From assembly GCF_008312835.1 (NCBI RefSeq), contig NZ_VSKS01000007.1:124001-188000 (forward strand): a DNA stretch of 64,000 nt. The letters run 5' to 3'. The position numbers were made by a program, and so were the translations under genes. Numbering within the stretch: the first letter of the stretch is position 1; the number at the start of each line of letters is the position of its first letter. Positions 10,892 to 20,084 of the stretch are shown here, in pieces. The notes beneath the pieces were generated by a model. That model was not told the DNA's origin. It searched no databases and saw only the letters and a list, made by a program, of their open reading frames with translations. The stretch is from Streptomyces marokkonensis. GTDB lineage: Bacteria; Actinomycetota; Actinomycetes; Streptomycetales; Streptomycetaceae.

Positions 10892-11635
10892 ATGGAGCAG
10901 GAGGAGATCTGGACCGCGGACGCCGCCCGGCGTTATGACACGCCCGGGACCGGCATGTTCGCGCCCGAGGTACTGGGACCGGCCGTGGACCTGCTGGCCC
11001 GGCTCGCGGGGGAGGGGGCGGCCCTCGAGTTCGCCATCGGCACGGGCCGGGTGGCCGTTCCGCTCGCAGGCCGCTCCGTGTCCGTCACCGGCATCGAGCT
11101 GTCCCGGCCGATGGTGGAGCAACTGCGCACCAAGGCCGACGAGTCGGTGATCCCGGTGGTCATCGGGGACATGGCGACCTCGACCGCCCCCGGCGAGTAC
11201 AGCCTCGTCTACCTCGTGTACAACACGATCTCCAACCTGCTCACCCAGGCCAGGCAGGTCGAGTGCTTCCGCAATGCCGCCCGCCACCTGGGGCCCGGCG
11301 GGCGGTTCGTGGTCGAGCTCTGGGTTCCCGAGCTGCGCAAGCTCCCGCCGGGACAGAAGGCCACGGTCTGGGAGTCCGCCCCGGGCCACATCGGCCTGGA
11401 CACGTACGACGTCCTGCGCCAGCACGTCGTCTCGCACCACTTCCGGTTCGACGACAGCGAGCGGGCCCGGTTGTTCCGCAGCCCTCACCGCTACATCTGG
11501 CCGGCCGAACTCGATCTCATGGCCCAACTGGCGGGCTTTCAGCTGGAATCCAGGCACGCGGACTGGAACGGCGCCCCGTTCACCGCGGATTCACGCTCGC
11601 ACGTCTCCGTCTACCGGCTCCCTCCCGCCCAGTAG
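10892..11635 (+). CDS. Class I SAM-dependent methyltransferase
   Basis: This is a 247-residue methyltransferase with a Rossmann fold. Motif I is ALEFAIGTGRVAVPLA, the acidic motif II is VTGIELSRPMVEQL, and motif III is the region YSLVYLVYNTISNL. After the core, the segment VSHHFRFDDSERARLFRSPHRYIWPAEL resembles the C-terminal half of small-molecule methyltransferases. The substrate is unknown. It follows the DUF574 gene closely on the same strand and may share its transcript, but the two proteins are from different methyltransferase families. Confidence 0.82.
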   Translation: MEQEEIWTADAARRYDTPGTGMFAPEVLGPAVDLLARLAGEGAALEFAIGTGRVAVPLAGRSVSVTGIELSRPMVEQLRTKADESVIPVVIGDMATSTAPGEYSLVYLVYNTISNLLTQARQVECFRNAARHLGPGGRFVVELWVPELRKLPPGQKATVWESAPGHIGLDTYDVLRQHVVSHHFRFDDSERARLFRSPHRYIWPAELDLMAQLAGFQLESRHADWNGAPFTADSRSHVSVYRLPPAQ

Positions 11636-11701
11636 GGGCGCGGCGGCCGGCGCCACACCCGTGTCATCGGGAGAAGGCTGCCCACGCGGCAGACTTTGAA
11701 C

Positions 11702-11711
11702 TCATCGATGA
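11702..11711. promoter_or_regulatory. TCATCGATGA palindrome upstream of the PA14/DUF1080 gene
   Basis: A 10-base palindrome lies inside the wider sequence ACTTTG...CAAAGT, about 115 bases before the gene start. It shares the ATCGAT centre of the operators in the glycan-use locus at 26.8, 32.9 and 34.9 kb, but the outer bases differ (TCATC rather than TACATC). It may be a related or weak LacI-type site. Confidence 0.35.
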
Positions 11712-11826
11712 CAAAGTATGGACGAGTTGAGCAGAAGTCTCCTAGCGTGTCGGCCGCAACCGTTGACGGTTCGCCCATTCGGCACCGGAGTTATCCGGCC
11801 CTCCGGTCGACTCAGCAGGAGGAAGC

Positions 11827-14800
11827 ATGGACGCACGGCTGTACCGGCGTGCCCGAAGATGTCTGACAGGACTTGTCGTCGGCACGTTCGTCGCGGGAGG
11901 GCTGTGGGTGTCGCCCACGGCGTCTGCCCGGCCGGGCTCCGCACCGCGGGCCGATGTGCCGCCTCAGGAACCCGGTGTCACCCTGCGGGTCTTCGACGTC
12001 CAGGTCCCGCTCGAGAAGATCTGCACCCTCAAACCCGGACAGACTCCGAACGTCGACAGGTTGATGCCGGTCGTCGACTGGAAGTCACCCGACGACTTCG
12101 GCGGGTTCGGCGACAACTTCGTCACCCAGGTCACCGGCAACATCCATGTGCCGGCCGACGGTTCGTACACCTTCCGGCTGACGAGCGACGACGGTTCGCG
12201 GCTGCTGATCGACGGCCGGCCGGTCATCGACCACGACGGGCTGCACGGCGCCGAGCCCAAGGACGGCACCGTCCAGCTCACCGAGGGCATGCACTCCTTG
12301 CGCATCGACCACTTCGAGCGCGGCGGCGGGGAACAGCTCACCCTCGCCTGGCAGCCGCCGGGAGCCGACGGCTTCGCGACCGTGCCGAACACGGCACTGA
12401 GCACCGACGCCGGGGTGGTCCGGGTGACCGCCCCGGGCCGCAAGGAGTGCGAGGGCATCGCCGACTCGCCGGGCGACGGCCTCCCGCTGAACGCGGTGCG
12501 CCCCGACCACACCCTCACCGACCTGCGCCCCGAGGGCTTCGAACCGCAGGTCACCGGCATGGACTGGCTGCCCGACGGCCGGCTGGTGGTGAGCACCTGG
12601 GGCGGCACCGACAACACCGCCGGCGAGGTCCACGTCATCGAGAACGCCACCGGCACCACGGGCCCCGGCAAGGTGAAGGCCAAGAGGATCGCCGAGGGCC
12701 TCAAGGAGCCGATGGGTCTCAAGGTCGTCGACGGCACCGTCTTCGTCTCCCAGAAGCACGAGCTGACGGAGCTCGGCGACAGTGACGGCGACGGCGTCAT
12801 GGACAAGTCCAAGACCATCGCCACCTGGCCGTACGGCGGCAACTTCCACGAGTTCGCCTTCGGACTGCTGTACCGCGACGGCTACTTCTATCTGAACCTG
12901 TCCGTCGCCATCAACTACGGCGGGGCGACCACGGACCCGCAGCCGGCTCCCGGCCGCGGCACCACCGTCAAGGTGAACCGGAAGACCGGCAAGGTCAGTT
13001 ACGTCGCAGGAGGACTGCGCACCCCGAACGGCATCGGCTGGGGGCCCGGCGGTGACATCTTCGCCACCGACAACCAGGGCGGCTGGCTCCCTTCGTCGAA
13101 GCTGGTCCACATCAAGCAGGACCGCTTCTTCAACCACTACACCACCCCCGCGGGCCCCTTCGACTCCGAGCCGGTGACCCAGCCGGTGCTCTGGCTCCCG
13201 CAGAACGAGATCGCCAACTCGCCCAGCACACCGCTCCACCTGACCAAGGGCAGGTTCAAGGGGCAGATGCTGTTCGGTGACGTCACCTACGGCGGTCTCC
13301 AGCGCGCCTACCTGGAGAAGGTCAAGGGCCAGTACCAGGGTGCCGTCTTCCGCTTCACCCAGGGCCTCGAAGCCGGCGTCAACCGGATCACCATGGGTCC
13401 CGACGGCGCGATCTACGCGGGCGGTCTGGGAGCGGACGGCAACTGGGGCCAGGAGGGCAAGCTCCGGTACGGCCTCCAGAAGCTGACGCCGAACGGCGGC
13501 AACACCTTCGACATCCAGGCCATGCGGGTGAAGAAGGGCGGCTTCGAGCTGGAGTACACCCAGCCCTTGTCGCAGGAGACCGCTGACAACCTTGTCAGCC
13601 ATTACGAGGCCGAGCAGTGGCGCTACACCCCGACGCGTGACTACGGCGGCCCCAAGATCGCTGAGGAGACACTGGAGGTGACCTCGGCGAAGCTGTCGGA
13701 CGACCGCAAGAAGGTGACCCTGGCCATCGAGGGACTCAAGCCGGGACGCGTCGTGCACGTGCGGTCCCCGCGCCCGTTCAGCTCGGCGTCGGGCGAGACC
13801 CTGTGGAGCACCGAGGCCTGGTACACGCTCAACGCCATGCCGGGCAAGCAGCCCGAACAGGGCCCGCTGTACGAGGCCGAGGAGGCGTCCCTGACCGGGG
13901 CGGCCGGCATCGACACCGACCACAGGGGCTACTCCGGCAGCGGCTTCGTCGACCGGTACGGCACCCAGGGCGCCGCCACGGCCTTCGACGTCGAGGTGGA
14001 CCGGAGCGGAACGTACGACCTGGGGCTGCGCTACTCCAACGGCCCGGACCCCTTCCGGGGCACCAAGTCCCTGTCCGTGTACGTCAACGGACGGAAGGTG
14101 AGGCAGACCGAGTTCCGCAGCACCGGGGACTGGGACACCTGGTCGACGCAGACCGAGGCCCTGCGCCTGCGGGCCGGGCACAACACCGTCGCCTACCGGT
14201 ACGACGAGGGCGACACCGGCCACGTCAACCTCGACCTCCTCACCGTCGACCCGCACGGCAGGCCGATCGGCCTGCTCGACGGCGACGGGCTCGAGCGGTG
14301 GCAGCACACCGACGGACGCCCGGTGGAGTGGCCGGTCGACGGCGGGGCGGCGGAGGTCTGCTGCGGCGACATCCGCACCAAGAACAGCTTCGACGACTTC
14401 AAGCTGCACGTGGAGTACTGGCTGCCGAAGCTGCCCCCGGACGTGACCGGCCAGGACCGCGCCAACAGCGGCGTCTACCTCCAGGACCGCTACGAGATCC
14501 AGATACTGGACTCCTACGGCGACACCACGCCCGACACCAACGAGGCGGGAGCGATCTATCTGAAGAAGGCCCCCGACGCGAACGCCGCCACGGCGCCCGA
14601 AACCTGGCAGTCGTACGACATCGTCTTCCGCGCCGCACGCTACGACGCCGAGGGCGACAAGACGGCCGACGCGCGGGTCACCGTGGTGTGGAACGGCAAG
14701 AAGATCCACGACGACGTCGCGATCGACGGTCCGACGGGAGGCGGAGCGCCCGAGGGTCCCGCGGCCGGGGCCATCCGGCTGCAGGACCACGGGAACGCGG

Positions 14801-14838
14801 TGCGCTACCGCAACATCCGTGTCGAACCGCTCGGTTAG
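11827..14838 (+). CDS. Secreted PA14 / beta-propeller / DUF1080 carbohydrate-active protein
   Basis: This is a 1003-residue exported multidomain protein. The signal peptide covers about residues 1-34 (ending PTASA). A PA14 carbohydrate-binding domain follows (FVTQVTGNIHVPADGSYTFR, SDDGSRLLIDGRPVIDHDG). Next is a glucose/sorbosone-dehydrogenase-like beta-propeller (MDWLPDGRLVVSTWGG, TPNGIGWGPGGDIFATDNQG, GADGNWGQEGKLRYG). A CBM6-like lectin domain comes next (YEAEEASLTG, HVNLDLLTV). A C-terminal DUF1080 (3-keto-glycoside hydrolase-like) domain completes it (KNSFDDFKLHVEYWLP, NSGVYLQDRYEIQILDSYG). The start has an AGGAGGAAGC site immediately upstream. The layout suggests action on plant or microbial glycans outside the cell. 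The substrate is not known. Confidence 0.88.
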   Translation: MDARLYRRARRCLTGLVVGTFVAGGLWVSPTASARPGSAPRADVPPQEPGVTLRVFDVQVPLEKICTLKPGQTPNVDRLMPVVDWKSPDDFGGFGDNFVTQVTGNIHVPADGSYTFRLTSDDGSRLLIDGRPVIDHDGLHGAEPKDGTVQLTEGMHSLRIDHFERGGGEQLTLAWQPPGADGFATVPNTALSTDAGVVRVTAPGRKECEGIADSPGDGLPLNAVRPDHTLTDLRPEGFEPQVTGMDWLPDGRLVVSTWGGTDNTAGEVHVIENATGTTGPGKVKAKRIAEGLKEPMGLKVVDGTVFVSQKHELTELGDSDGDGVMDKSKTIATWPYGGNFHEFAFGLLYRDGYFYLNLSVAINYGGATTDPQPAPGRGTTVKVNRKTGKVSYVAGGLRTPNGIGWGPGGDIFATDNQGGWLPSSKLVHIKQDRFFNHYTTPAGPFDSEPVTQPVLWLPQNEIANSPSTPLHLTKGRFKGQMLFGDVTYGGLQRAYLEKVKGQYQGAVFRFTQGLEAGVNRITMGPDGAIYAGGLGADGNWGQEGKLRYGLQKLTPNGGNTFDIQAMRVKKGGFELEYTQPLSQETADNLVSHYEAEQWRYTPTRDYGGPKIAEETLEVTSAKLSDDRKKVTLAIEGLKPGRVVHVRSPRPFSSASGETLWSTEAWYTLNAMPGKQPEQGPLYEAEEASLTGAAGIDTDHRGYSGSGFVDRYGTQGAATAFDVEVDRSGTYDLGLRYSNGPDPFRGTKSLSVYVNGRKVRQTEFRSTGDWDTWSTQTEALRLRAGHNTVAYRYDEGDTGHVNLDLLTVDPHGRPIGLLDGDGLERWQHTDGRPVEWPVDGGAAEVCCGDIRTKNSFDDFKLHVEYWLPKLPPDVTGQDRANSGVYLQDRYEIQILDSYGDTTPDTNEAGAIYLKKAPDANAATAPETWQSYDIVFRAARYDAEGDKTADARVTVVWNGKKIHDDVAIDGPTGGGAPEGPAAGAIRLQDHGNAVRYRNIRVEPLG

Positions 14839-15190
14839 CGCGCGGTGACCGGGCCCGGCGTCCTGTCGTCCGAAGCGGACGACGGGGCGCCGTTCTCCTC
14901 GTCCCCGGCGGTGTGCGCACCGCGCGGCCGGTCATGCCGAAGGCGGTCAGGGCGGCGGCGACGGCCGCCACGACGCACACCAGGTGGGCGGTGCTGAAGC
15001 CGCTGCCCAGGGCCTCCAGGGTGACGCCGTGCGCGGCGGAGCCCGGGGCGCCGGGCGGGAGGCTGTTCACGGCGGTGGGGCCGCCGGCGGAGGCGATCTC
15101 GCGTGGCGCGGCCGCCTGTCCTCCGTTCAGGCCCGCGCCGGGCAGGTTCGCCGTGAACGCCGAGCCGGCGCCGCCGAGGGCGAGCGTCAT
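14835..15190 (-). pseudogene. C-terminal remnant of a DHA2-type MFS drug transporter
   Basis: The minus strand carries the end of an EmrB/QacA-type exporter, including a last membrane helix (FSTAHLVCVVAAVAAALTAFGM). After that helix the natural hydrophilic tail (AGDEENGAPSSASDDRTPGP, then a stop) is found only in a neighbouring frame, so a frameshift is present. The first eleven or so helices are missing. Its stop overlaps the stop of the PA14/DUF1080 gene by a few bases on the opposite strand. Confidence 0.6.
14865..14883. terminator. Short hairpin after the PA14/DUF1080 gene
   Basis: GTCGTCCG and CGGACGAC form an 8-bp stem with a three-base loop, 27 bases after the stop codon. It overlaps the tail of the MFS remnant, so it may be coincidental coding sequence. 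A terminator role is plausible. Confidence 0.4.
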
Positions 15191-15358
15191 TGCTTGTTCT
15201 ACCTGGCCTGGACGTCGGGGCTGGTGCTGCCGTTCACCACACGCGGGACGGCGCAGGGGGAGTAGCCGCCCGAAACGCCCGGACGGCGAAGCCGGAGGGC
15301 GAGTGTCGGTGCCCGGTGGCACGCTGAGGCCAAAGCGAATCTGCGAAAGGACACCGCG

Positions 15359-16156
15359 GTGATCACCACTGACTTCGCCCCCGGCTCCCCCTGCATGCTC
15401 GACCTCGGGGTCCCCGACGTCCGGGCCGCGGCGGCCTTCTACGGCGCGGTCCTCGGCTGGGACTACGAGGCCATGGGGGACGGGGAGGACGTCGAAGGCG
15501 GGATGTTCCGCAAGGACGGCAAGATGGTCGCCGGGCTCGGCAAGCTCACCGAGGAGGGCGCGCGTCCGGCCTGGATGATCTACTACACCGTCACCGACGC
15601 GGACGCCGTCACCCAGGCGGTGGAGCGCGCCGGCGGCACGGTGCGGGTGGCGCCGATGGACCTCGACCAGTGGGGCCGGATGGCGCAGTACAGCGACCCG
15701 CTGGGCGGTCAGTTCGCCGTCTGGCAGCCGGGGGAGAGCAAGGGCGTCGACCTGGTGGACCAGCCGGGCTCGCTGTCCTGGACGGAGCTCTACACCAGCG
15801 ACGCGGCGGCCGCGAAGGAGTTCTACGGCAGCGTCCTCGGCTGGCAGTTCAGCGACATGGAGATGCCGGGCGGCGAGGGCACGTACACCATGATCACCCC
15901 GGCCGGGCTGCCCGAGGAGCGCATGCACGGCGGCCTCATGGAGGTCGGCAAGGAGGGTCTCGCCCTGGCCGGCGGGCGGCCCTACTGGCACCCGGTCTTC
16001 AACGTCACCGACTGCGACGCGGCGGTGGCCGAGGTCACCGCCAACGGCGGCACCGTGCAGATGGGGCCGGTGGACGCGGAGGGCGTCGGCCGGATGGCCG
16101 TCTGCCTCGACCCGTACAACGCGGACTTCGTGGTGCTCATGCCCGCCCAGAGCTGA
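15359..16156 (+). CDS. Two-domain VOC (glyoxalase/dioxygenase-fold) protein
   Basis: This 265-residue protein has two tandem vicinal-oxygen-chelate domains. Domain 1 (residues about 8-125) begins CMLDLGVPDVRAAAAFYGAVLGW, and domain 2 (about 140-262) begins WTELYTSDAAAAKEFYGSVLGW. Both end in the usual strand (GGQFAVWQP and NADFVVLMP). Metal ligands of glyoxalase I are not all conserved, so an enzymatic role is uncertain. Streptomyces SgaA-like proteins have this layout. The GTG start has an AAAGGA site nearby. It is convergent with the RidA gene. Confidence 0.82.
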   Translation: MITTDFAPGSPCMLDLGVPDVRAAAAFYGAVLGWDYEAMGDGEDVEGGMFRKDGKMVAGLGKLTEEGARPAWMIYYTVTDADAVTQAVERAGGTVRVAPMDLDQWGRMAQYSDPLGGQFAVWQPGESKGVDLVDQPGSLSWTELYTSDAAAAKEFYGSVLGWQFSDMEMPGGEGTYTMITPAGLPEERMHGGLMEVGKEGLALAGGRPYWHPVFNVTDCDAAVAEVTANGGTVQMGPVDAEGVGRMAVCLDPYNADFVVLMPAQS

Positions 16157-16180
16157 ACGCCGGGGTTGCCGGGCCGGCCG

Positions 16181-16570
16181 TCACCGGGCCGATCGCTGCG
16201 CGTACACCTCGATCTCGATCTTCATACGGGGATCGGCGAGACCGCACACCAGCATGGTGGCGGCCGGCCGGACGCCGCCGAAGAAGCGGCGCAGGACCGG
16301 CCAGCAGGGCTCGAAGTCGGCCCGGTCGGGCAGCAGATAGCGCACCCGCACCACATCGGCGAAGGTGCACCCCGCCTCGGTCAGCGCGGTCCCGATGTTG
16401 CGCAGGCACTGCTCGGCCTGTTCCACCACGTCCTCGGAGATGGTCATGGTGGTGTAGTCGAACCCGGTCGTGCCGGACACATGCACCTCGTCGCCGTGCA
16501 CCACGGCGCGGGCATAACCGATCTGCTCCTCGAACGTCGAGCCGCTGAGGATCGCGCGTCGCTGCGTCAT
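16181..16570 (-). CDS. RidA/YjgF family protein
   Basis: This protein of about 129 residues belongs to the RidA (reactive intermediate deaminase) family, which forms homotrimers and hydrolyses enamines/imines from PLP enzymes. The C-terminal family signature is altered but recognisable (ATMLVCGLADPRMKIEIEVYAQR), including the conserved Arg and Glu region. The N-terminal half has the expected YARAVVHGDEVHVSGTTG. An in-frame GTG three codons upstream is an alternative start. It is probably one of the outlying RidA subfamilies. Confidence 0.85.
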   Translation of the reverse strand: MTQRRAILSGSTFEEQIGYARAVVHGDEVHVSGTTGFDYTTMTISEDVVEQAEQCLRNIGTALTEAGCTFADVVRVRYLLPDRADFEPCWPVLRRFFGGVRPAATMLVCGLADPRMKIEIEVYAQRSAR

Positions 16571-16666
16571 ACGCCGCACGCTAGGTGACCAGCGCTGACA
16601 TGTTCAATACGGCGGCGCGGCCCGACGCCGTCGGGGACATCGCCGAGGACCCGCACCCGCGGGGGT

Positions 16667-17320
16667 CTAGCCGGCCGGGTGCAGGACCCGCAGGGCGTCC
16701 AGTACCTCCTGGTCGGAGACCTCGTGGAAGTCGTCGTACCACTCACCCACGGAGCCGAGCCGCTCCGGCCGGTGCAGGGCGACGACGTCATCGGCCTCGT
16801 CCCGCAGCGCCGCGGCGGTCCGCGGGGAGCACACCGGCACCGCCAGTGTCAGGCGCAGCGGACCACCGCGCCGCACGTGCCGCAGGGCGGCACGGGCCGT
16901 GATCCCCGTAGCCAGTCCGTCGTCCACGACCACGACACTGTGACCGCGCACGTCCCCGGCGGCGCGGCCCCCGCGGTACACGTGCTCACGCCGGTGCACC
17001 TCGACGCGGGCCCGGGCCACCTCGGAGCCGAGTTTGTCCTCGGACAGGTGCAGGGCGTGCAGTCCCGTGCGGTCGAACACCGGCGGGTCGTCCCCGGCGA
17101 CCGCTCCGATGCCCACCTCGGGGGACCCGGGCACCCCGATCCTGCCGACGACGAGAACGTCCATCGGGACGGCCATGGCACGGGCGATCTCCACCCCGAC
17201 CGGGACGCCGCCGCGCGGCAGCGCCAGCACGGTCACATTCGCGAGATCGCCGCTGCTCGCCCACTCCAGCATCCTGACGGCCAGCTCCTGTCCGGCCTCC
17301 TCACGGCTTCGGAATCGCAC
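16667..17320 (-). CDS. Phosphoribosyltransferase domain protein
   Basis: This is a 217-residue type I PRTase-fold protein. The PRPP-binding loop is clear as VVVVDDGLATGIT, and the N-terminal part has VTVLALPRGGVPVGVEIARAM, typical of the stand-alone actinobacterial phosphoribosyltransferases often found with erythromycin-esterase or dienelactone-hydrolase genes. No such partner is adjacent here. The GTG start follows a strong GGAAGGGAG site. Residues further upstream in the open frame are low complexity and were rejected. The substrate base is unknown. Confidence 0.85.
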   Translation of the reverse strand: MRFRSREEAGQELAVRMLEWASSGDLANVTVLALPRGGVPVGVEIARAMAVPMDVLVVGRIGVPGSPEVGIGAVAGDDPPVFDRTGLHALHLSEDKLGSEVARARVEVHRREHVYRGGRAAGDVRGHSVVVVDDGLATGITARAALRHVRRGGPLRLTLAVPVCSPRTAAALRDEADDVVALHRPERLGSVGEWYDDFHEVSDQEVLDALRVLHPAG

Positions 17321-17444
17321 GGCTCGCTCCCTTCCTCGGCCCCCCGGGCCGGGTAACCGCCGGTGTCCCCGCCACTCACCCCGCGCCGCCCCACCGGAGC
17401 CGGCGCGCGCGGCCGGGCCCGGGGCGTTGCGGCACAGTGGAGGG

Positions 17445-17870
17445 ATGAACGCACACGACGAGAAGCTGCTGACCGGGGCACGCGTGGCGACCAGACTCCC
17501 CACCCGGGACCTGGGCCGCGCGCGCCGCTTCTACGCCGAGCGGCTCGGCCTGGAGCCCGTCGACGAACGCCCGGGCGGCCTGCTGTACCGGTCCGGGGGC
17601 GCGGAGTTCGTCCTGTTCCAGTCGACGGGAGAGTCTCCGGGCACCTTCACCCAGATGGCGTTCGAGGTCGACGACCTCCAACGCGTCGTGACGGAGCTCA
17701 AGCGGCGCGGAGTGGTGTTCGAGGAGGTCGACACCCCCGGGTTCCGCACCGTCGACGGCATCGCCGAGATCGACGGCAACTACCCGACCAAGGGTGCCCG
17801 CGGCGAACGCGGGGCCTGGTTCCGCGACAGCGAGGGAAACCTGCTGGGCGTGGGCGAGCCGGTCGACTGA
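17445..17870 (+). CDS. Single-domain VOC family protein
   Basis: This 141-residue glyoxalase-fold protein contains TRLPTRDLGRARRFYAERLGLEP at the start, a central strand FVLFQSTGESPGTFTQMAFEV, and the ending AWFRDSEGNLLGVGEP. The conserved final Glu-equivalent region (DSEGNLLG) fits metal-dependent VOC enzymes such as lyases or dioxygenases, but the reaction cannot be assigned. The ATG follows GGAGGG. It is divergent from the phosphoribosyltransferase gene and convergent with the ABC exporter gene. Confidence 0.82.
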   Translation: MNAHDEKLLTGARVATRLPTRDLGRARRFYAERLGLEPVDERPGGLLYRSGGAEFVLFQSTGESPGTFTQMAFEVDDLQRVVTELKRRGVVFEEVDTPGFRTVDGIAEIDGNYPTKGARGERGAWFRDSEGNLLGVGEPVD

Positions 17871-17920
17871 GCGCGGACGACCGGCCCGGGCGGGGCGGCG
17901 CGCGTGCCGCGCGCGGAGTC

Positions 17921-19801
17921 TCAGCGGTCCTGGGACAGGCGCAGGAGATCGGCGAAGGTGCCGTCGGCGTGGGTGAGGTCGTCGTAGGTGCCGCGTTCGG
18001 TGATGCGGCCCCGCTCCATGACGACGATGTGATCGGCGATCCTGGTGTTCTCCAGACGGTGTGTGACGACGATGGTGATGCGGTCGCCCGAGATCGCCTT
18101 GATCTTCTCGAAGATGCCGTGCTCACCACGCGGGTCCATCTGGGAGGTGGGCTCGTCCAGGATCAGCAGGGGCGGGCGCCGGTACAGCGCCCGGGAGCAG
18201 GCAAGACGCTGCCACTGGCCGCCGGAGAGTTCGGCGCCGCCGAAGATCTCGCGGGCCAGGAGGGTGTCGAGGCCGGCGGGCAGGTCGTCGATGGCCTCGC
18301 GCATCCCGACCGCGTCCACGGCCTCCCAGACCTCCCGGTCGTCGGTGCTTCTGGGCTGTCCCAGCGTCACGTTCTCCCGCGCCCGCAGGGGCCACTGGGC
18401 GAAGATCTGCGGCACGAGACCGGTGCAGTTCCACACCGTGGCCGGATCGGCGTGCGCGATGTCGGTGCCGTTCCAGGTGATCCGGCCCTTGTCCGCCAGG
18501 TAGATGCCGGTGATCAGGCGGGTCAGGGTGCTCTTGCCGGACCCGTTCACGCCGACCACGGCGAGGATCTCCCCTCGCCGCAGGGTCAGGGACACCCCGT
18601 CGACGGCGGGCCTGTCCTTGCCGGGGTACGTGTACGTGGCCTCCTCCAGCCGGATCTCCTCCACCGGGGCACGCGCGGCCTCCGGGCCCCGCTTCGGTGC
18701 CCGCCGGGCGGCGTCGTCGAAGAACGCCTGCATGTCGCTGAGGTACAGGCTGGTGTGGAACACCGCGGCGCCGTTGACGACGACCTGCGACAGCGCCGCC
18801 AGGGTCGTCTGGACAGCGACGACGGCCGTGGCGGCGATCGCCGGTTCGATCCGGCCGGTGACGGCGAGCCAGGCGAGCATCCCCCAGGTGGCCGCCAGGA
18901 ACGCTCCACCGGCGAGGGACGACAGCAGGGCGATGCGCAGCGTGCGGGGAGCCGCGGCCAGGGACCGCTGGTCGACCCGCTCCGAGAGGGCGCGGTACCA
19001 GTACAGGATGTAGTCCGTCATGCCGTTGGCGCGGACCTCGTCACCGTACTTCGGCGTGGTCGCCCACCAGCGCGTCATCCCGCGGACGTTGCGGTCCGCG
19101 ACGTTCGCGTAGTGGATCTCGTAGTCGACGCGCGCGGTGAGGACGGCTCCCGCACCGGCCGGGGCCACGGCCAGAAGGAGCAGGGGCAGCATCAGGGGGT
19201 TGAGCACGGAAAGGACACCCCCGGCCGTGATCATCTTGATCAGGGCGGCCATGAAGCGCTGCGCGTCCATGACCATGACGTGCGTGCGGGTCACGCCCAT
19301 CTCCGCCGCCTCCTGACGGTCGGAGAAGCCGTCCGTGGCGTACGCCGCCGCCTCGACCCGGCAGACCGACTCGACCAGTGCCGAGTCGGTCGCCGTCGTC
19401 AGCCGTGGCGTGATCCGCCGCTCGGCGTACTCGGCCACGGCCACCGACGCACGCGTGAGGGCACTCGCCACCGCCACGACGGCGAGCGCGGGCAGGGCTT
19501 CGTGCAGGCGGTCCGCGACCGTTCCCGCGCCCAGGAGGGGGCCCATCGCCCGGGCGGTCGCCGCCAGCAGCACCGCGGCGGACACTCCGGTGACCAGCTG
19601 GCAGGTGAGGAGCAGGAGCACTGCTCCGCGGTCGGTGCGCCAGGCCATGGCCGTGATCCGGCGCAGCACGGAGGGAAGCCGGGAGCACAGGGCCCCGAAG
19701 CCGACCTGGCCGAGCGGGTTGACCGAGTAGTGGCCGGAGTACGTCATCTCGGCGGGCGGCGGAGGCGGGACGGCGCGGGCGGTCGTGTGAGTCAACGGCA
19801 C
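17921..19801 (-). CDS. ABC exporter with fused membrane and ATPase domains
   Basis: This 626-residue ABC half-transporter probably works as a homodimer. The N-terminal half has about six membrane helices (such as VLLLLTCQLVTGVSAAVLLA and LSSLAGGAFLAATWGMLAWL). The C-terminal ATPase has Walker A VVGVNGSGKST, the signature LSGGQWQR, Walker B LLILDEPTSQMD and the switch His in VVTHRL. The class fits exporters of lipids, peptides or metabolites, but no biosynthetic gene is adjacent to name a substrate. The GTG start lies very close to its GGGAGA site. An internal ATG 18 codons later is an alternative. The following 280 bases toward the next gene show nothing recognisable. Confidence 0.86.
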   Translation of the reverse strand: MPLTHTTARAVPPPPPAEMTYSGHYSVNPLGQVGFGALCSRLPSVLRRITAMAWRTDRGAVLLLLTCQLVTGVSAAVLLAATARAMGPLLGAGTVADRLHEALPALAVVAVASALTRASVAVAEYAERRITPRLTTATDSALVESVCRVEAAAYATDGFSDRQEAAEMGVTRTHVMVMDAQRFMAALIKMITAGGVLSVLNPLMLPLLLLAVAPAGAGAVLTARVDYEIHYANVADRNVRGMTRWWATTPKYGDEVRANGMTDYILYWYRALSERVDQRSLAAAPRTLRIALLSSLAGGAFLAATWGMLAWLAVTGRIEPAIAATAVVAVQTTLAALSQVVVNGAAVFHTSLYLSDMQAFFDDAARRAPKRGPEAARAPVEEIRLEEATYTYPGKDRPAVDGVSLTLRRGEILAVVGVNGSGKSTLTRLITGIYLADKGRITWNGTDIAHADPATVWNCTGLVPQIFAQWPLRARENVTLGQPRSTDDREVWEAVDAVGMREAIDDLPAGLDTLLAREIFGGAELSGGQWQRLACSRALYRRPPLLILDEPTSQMDPRGEHGIFEKIKAISGDRITIVVTHRLENTRIADHIVVMERGRITERGTYDDLTHADGTFADLLRLSQDR

Positions 19802-20084
19802 TTCTCCCTGCGGAGTGGGTGGGTGAAGGCGACGGCACGGGAATCAACGAGACCGGGCGCGATATCGAACACAGGTGTTTCGGACGAAGCGCATTCCGTG
19901 CGGGGACGCGGTGACCGGCACCGGACCGTGCGTCGGCCCTTGGTGGGCCGAGGACCCGGGTGCGCGGCCGGGTGGCCGAAACGCCGTCGCCGATGCCTGC
20001 GTGACGCATGGGATTCGGCGCACGGACGTCCGGACCCGGGACTCGCGGACGGAAGCTGACCGCAAGTCCTCCTACGGTCCTCCC

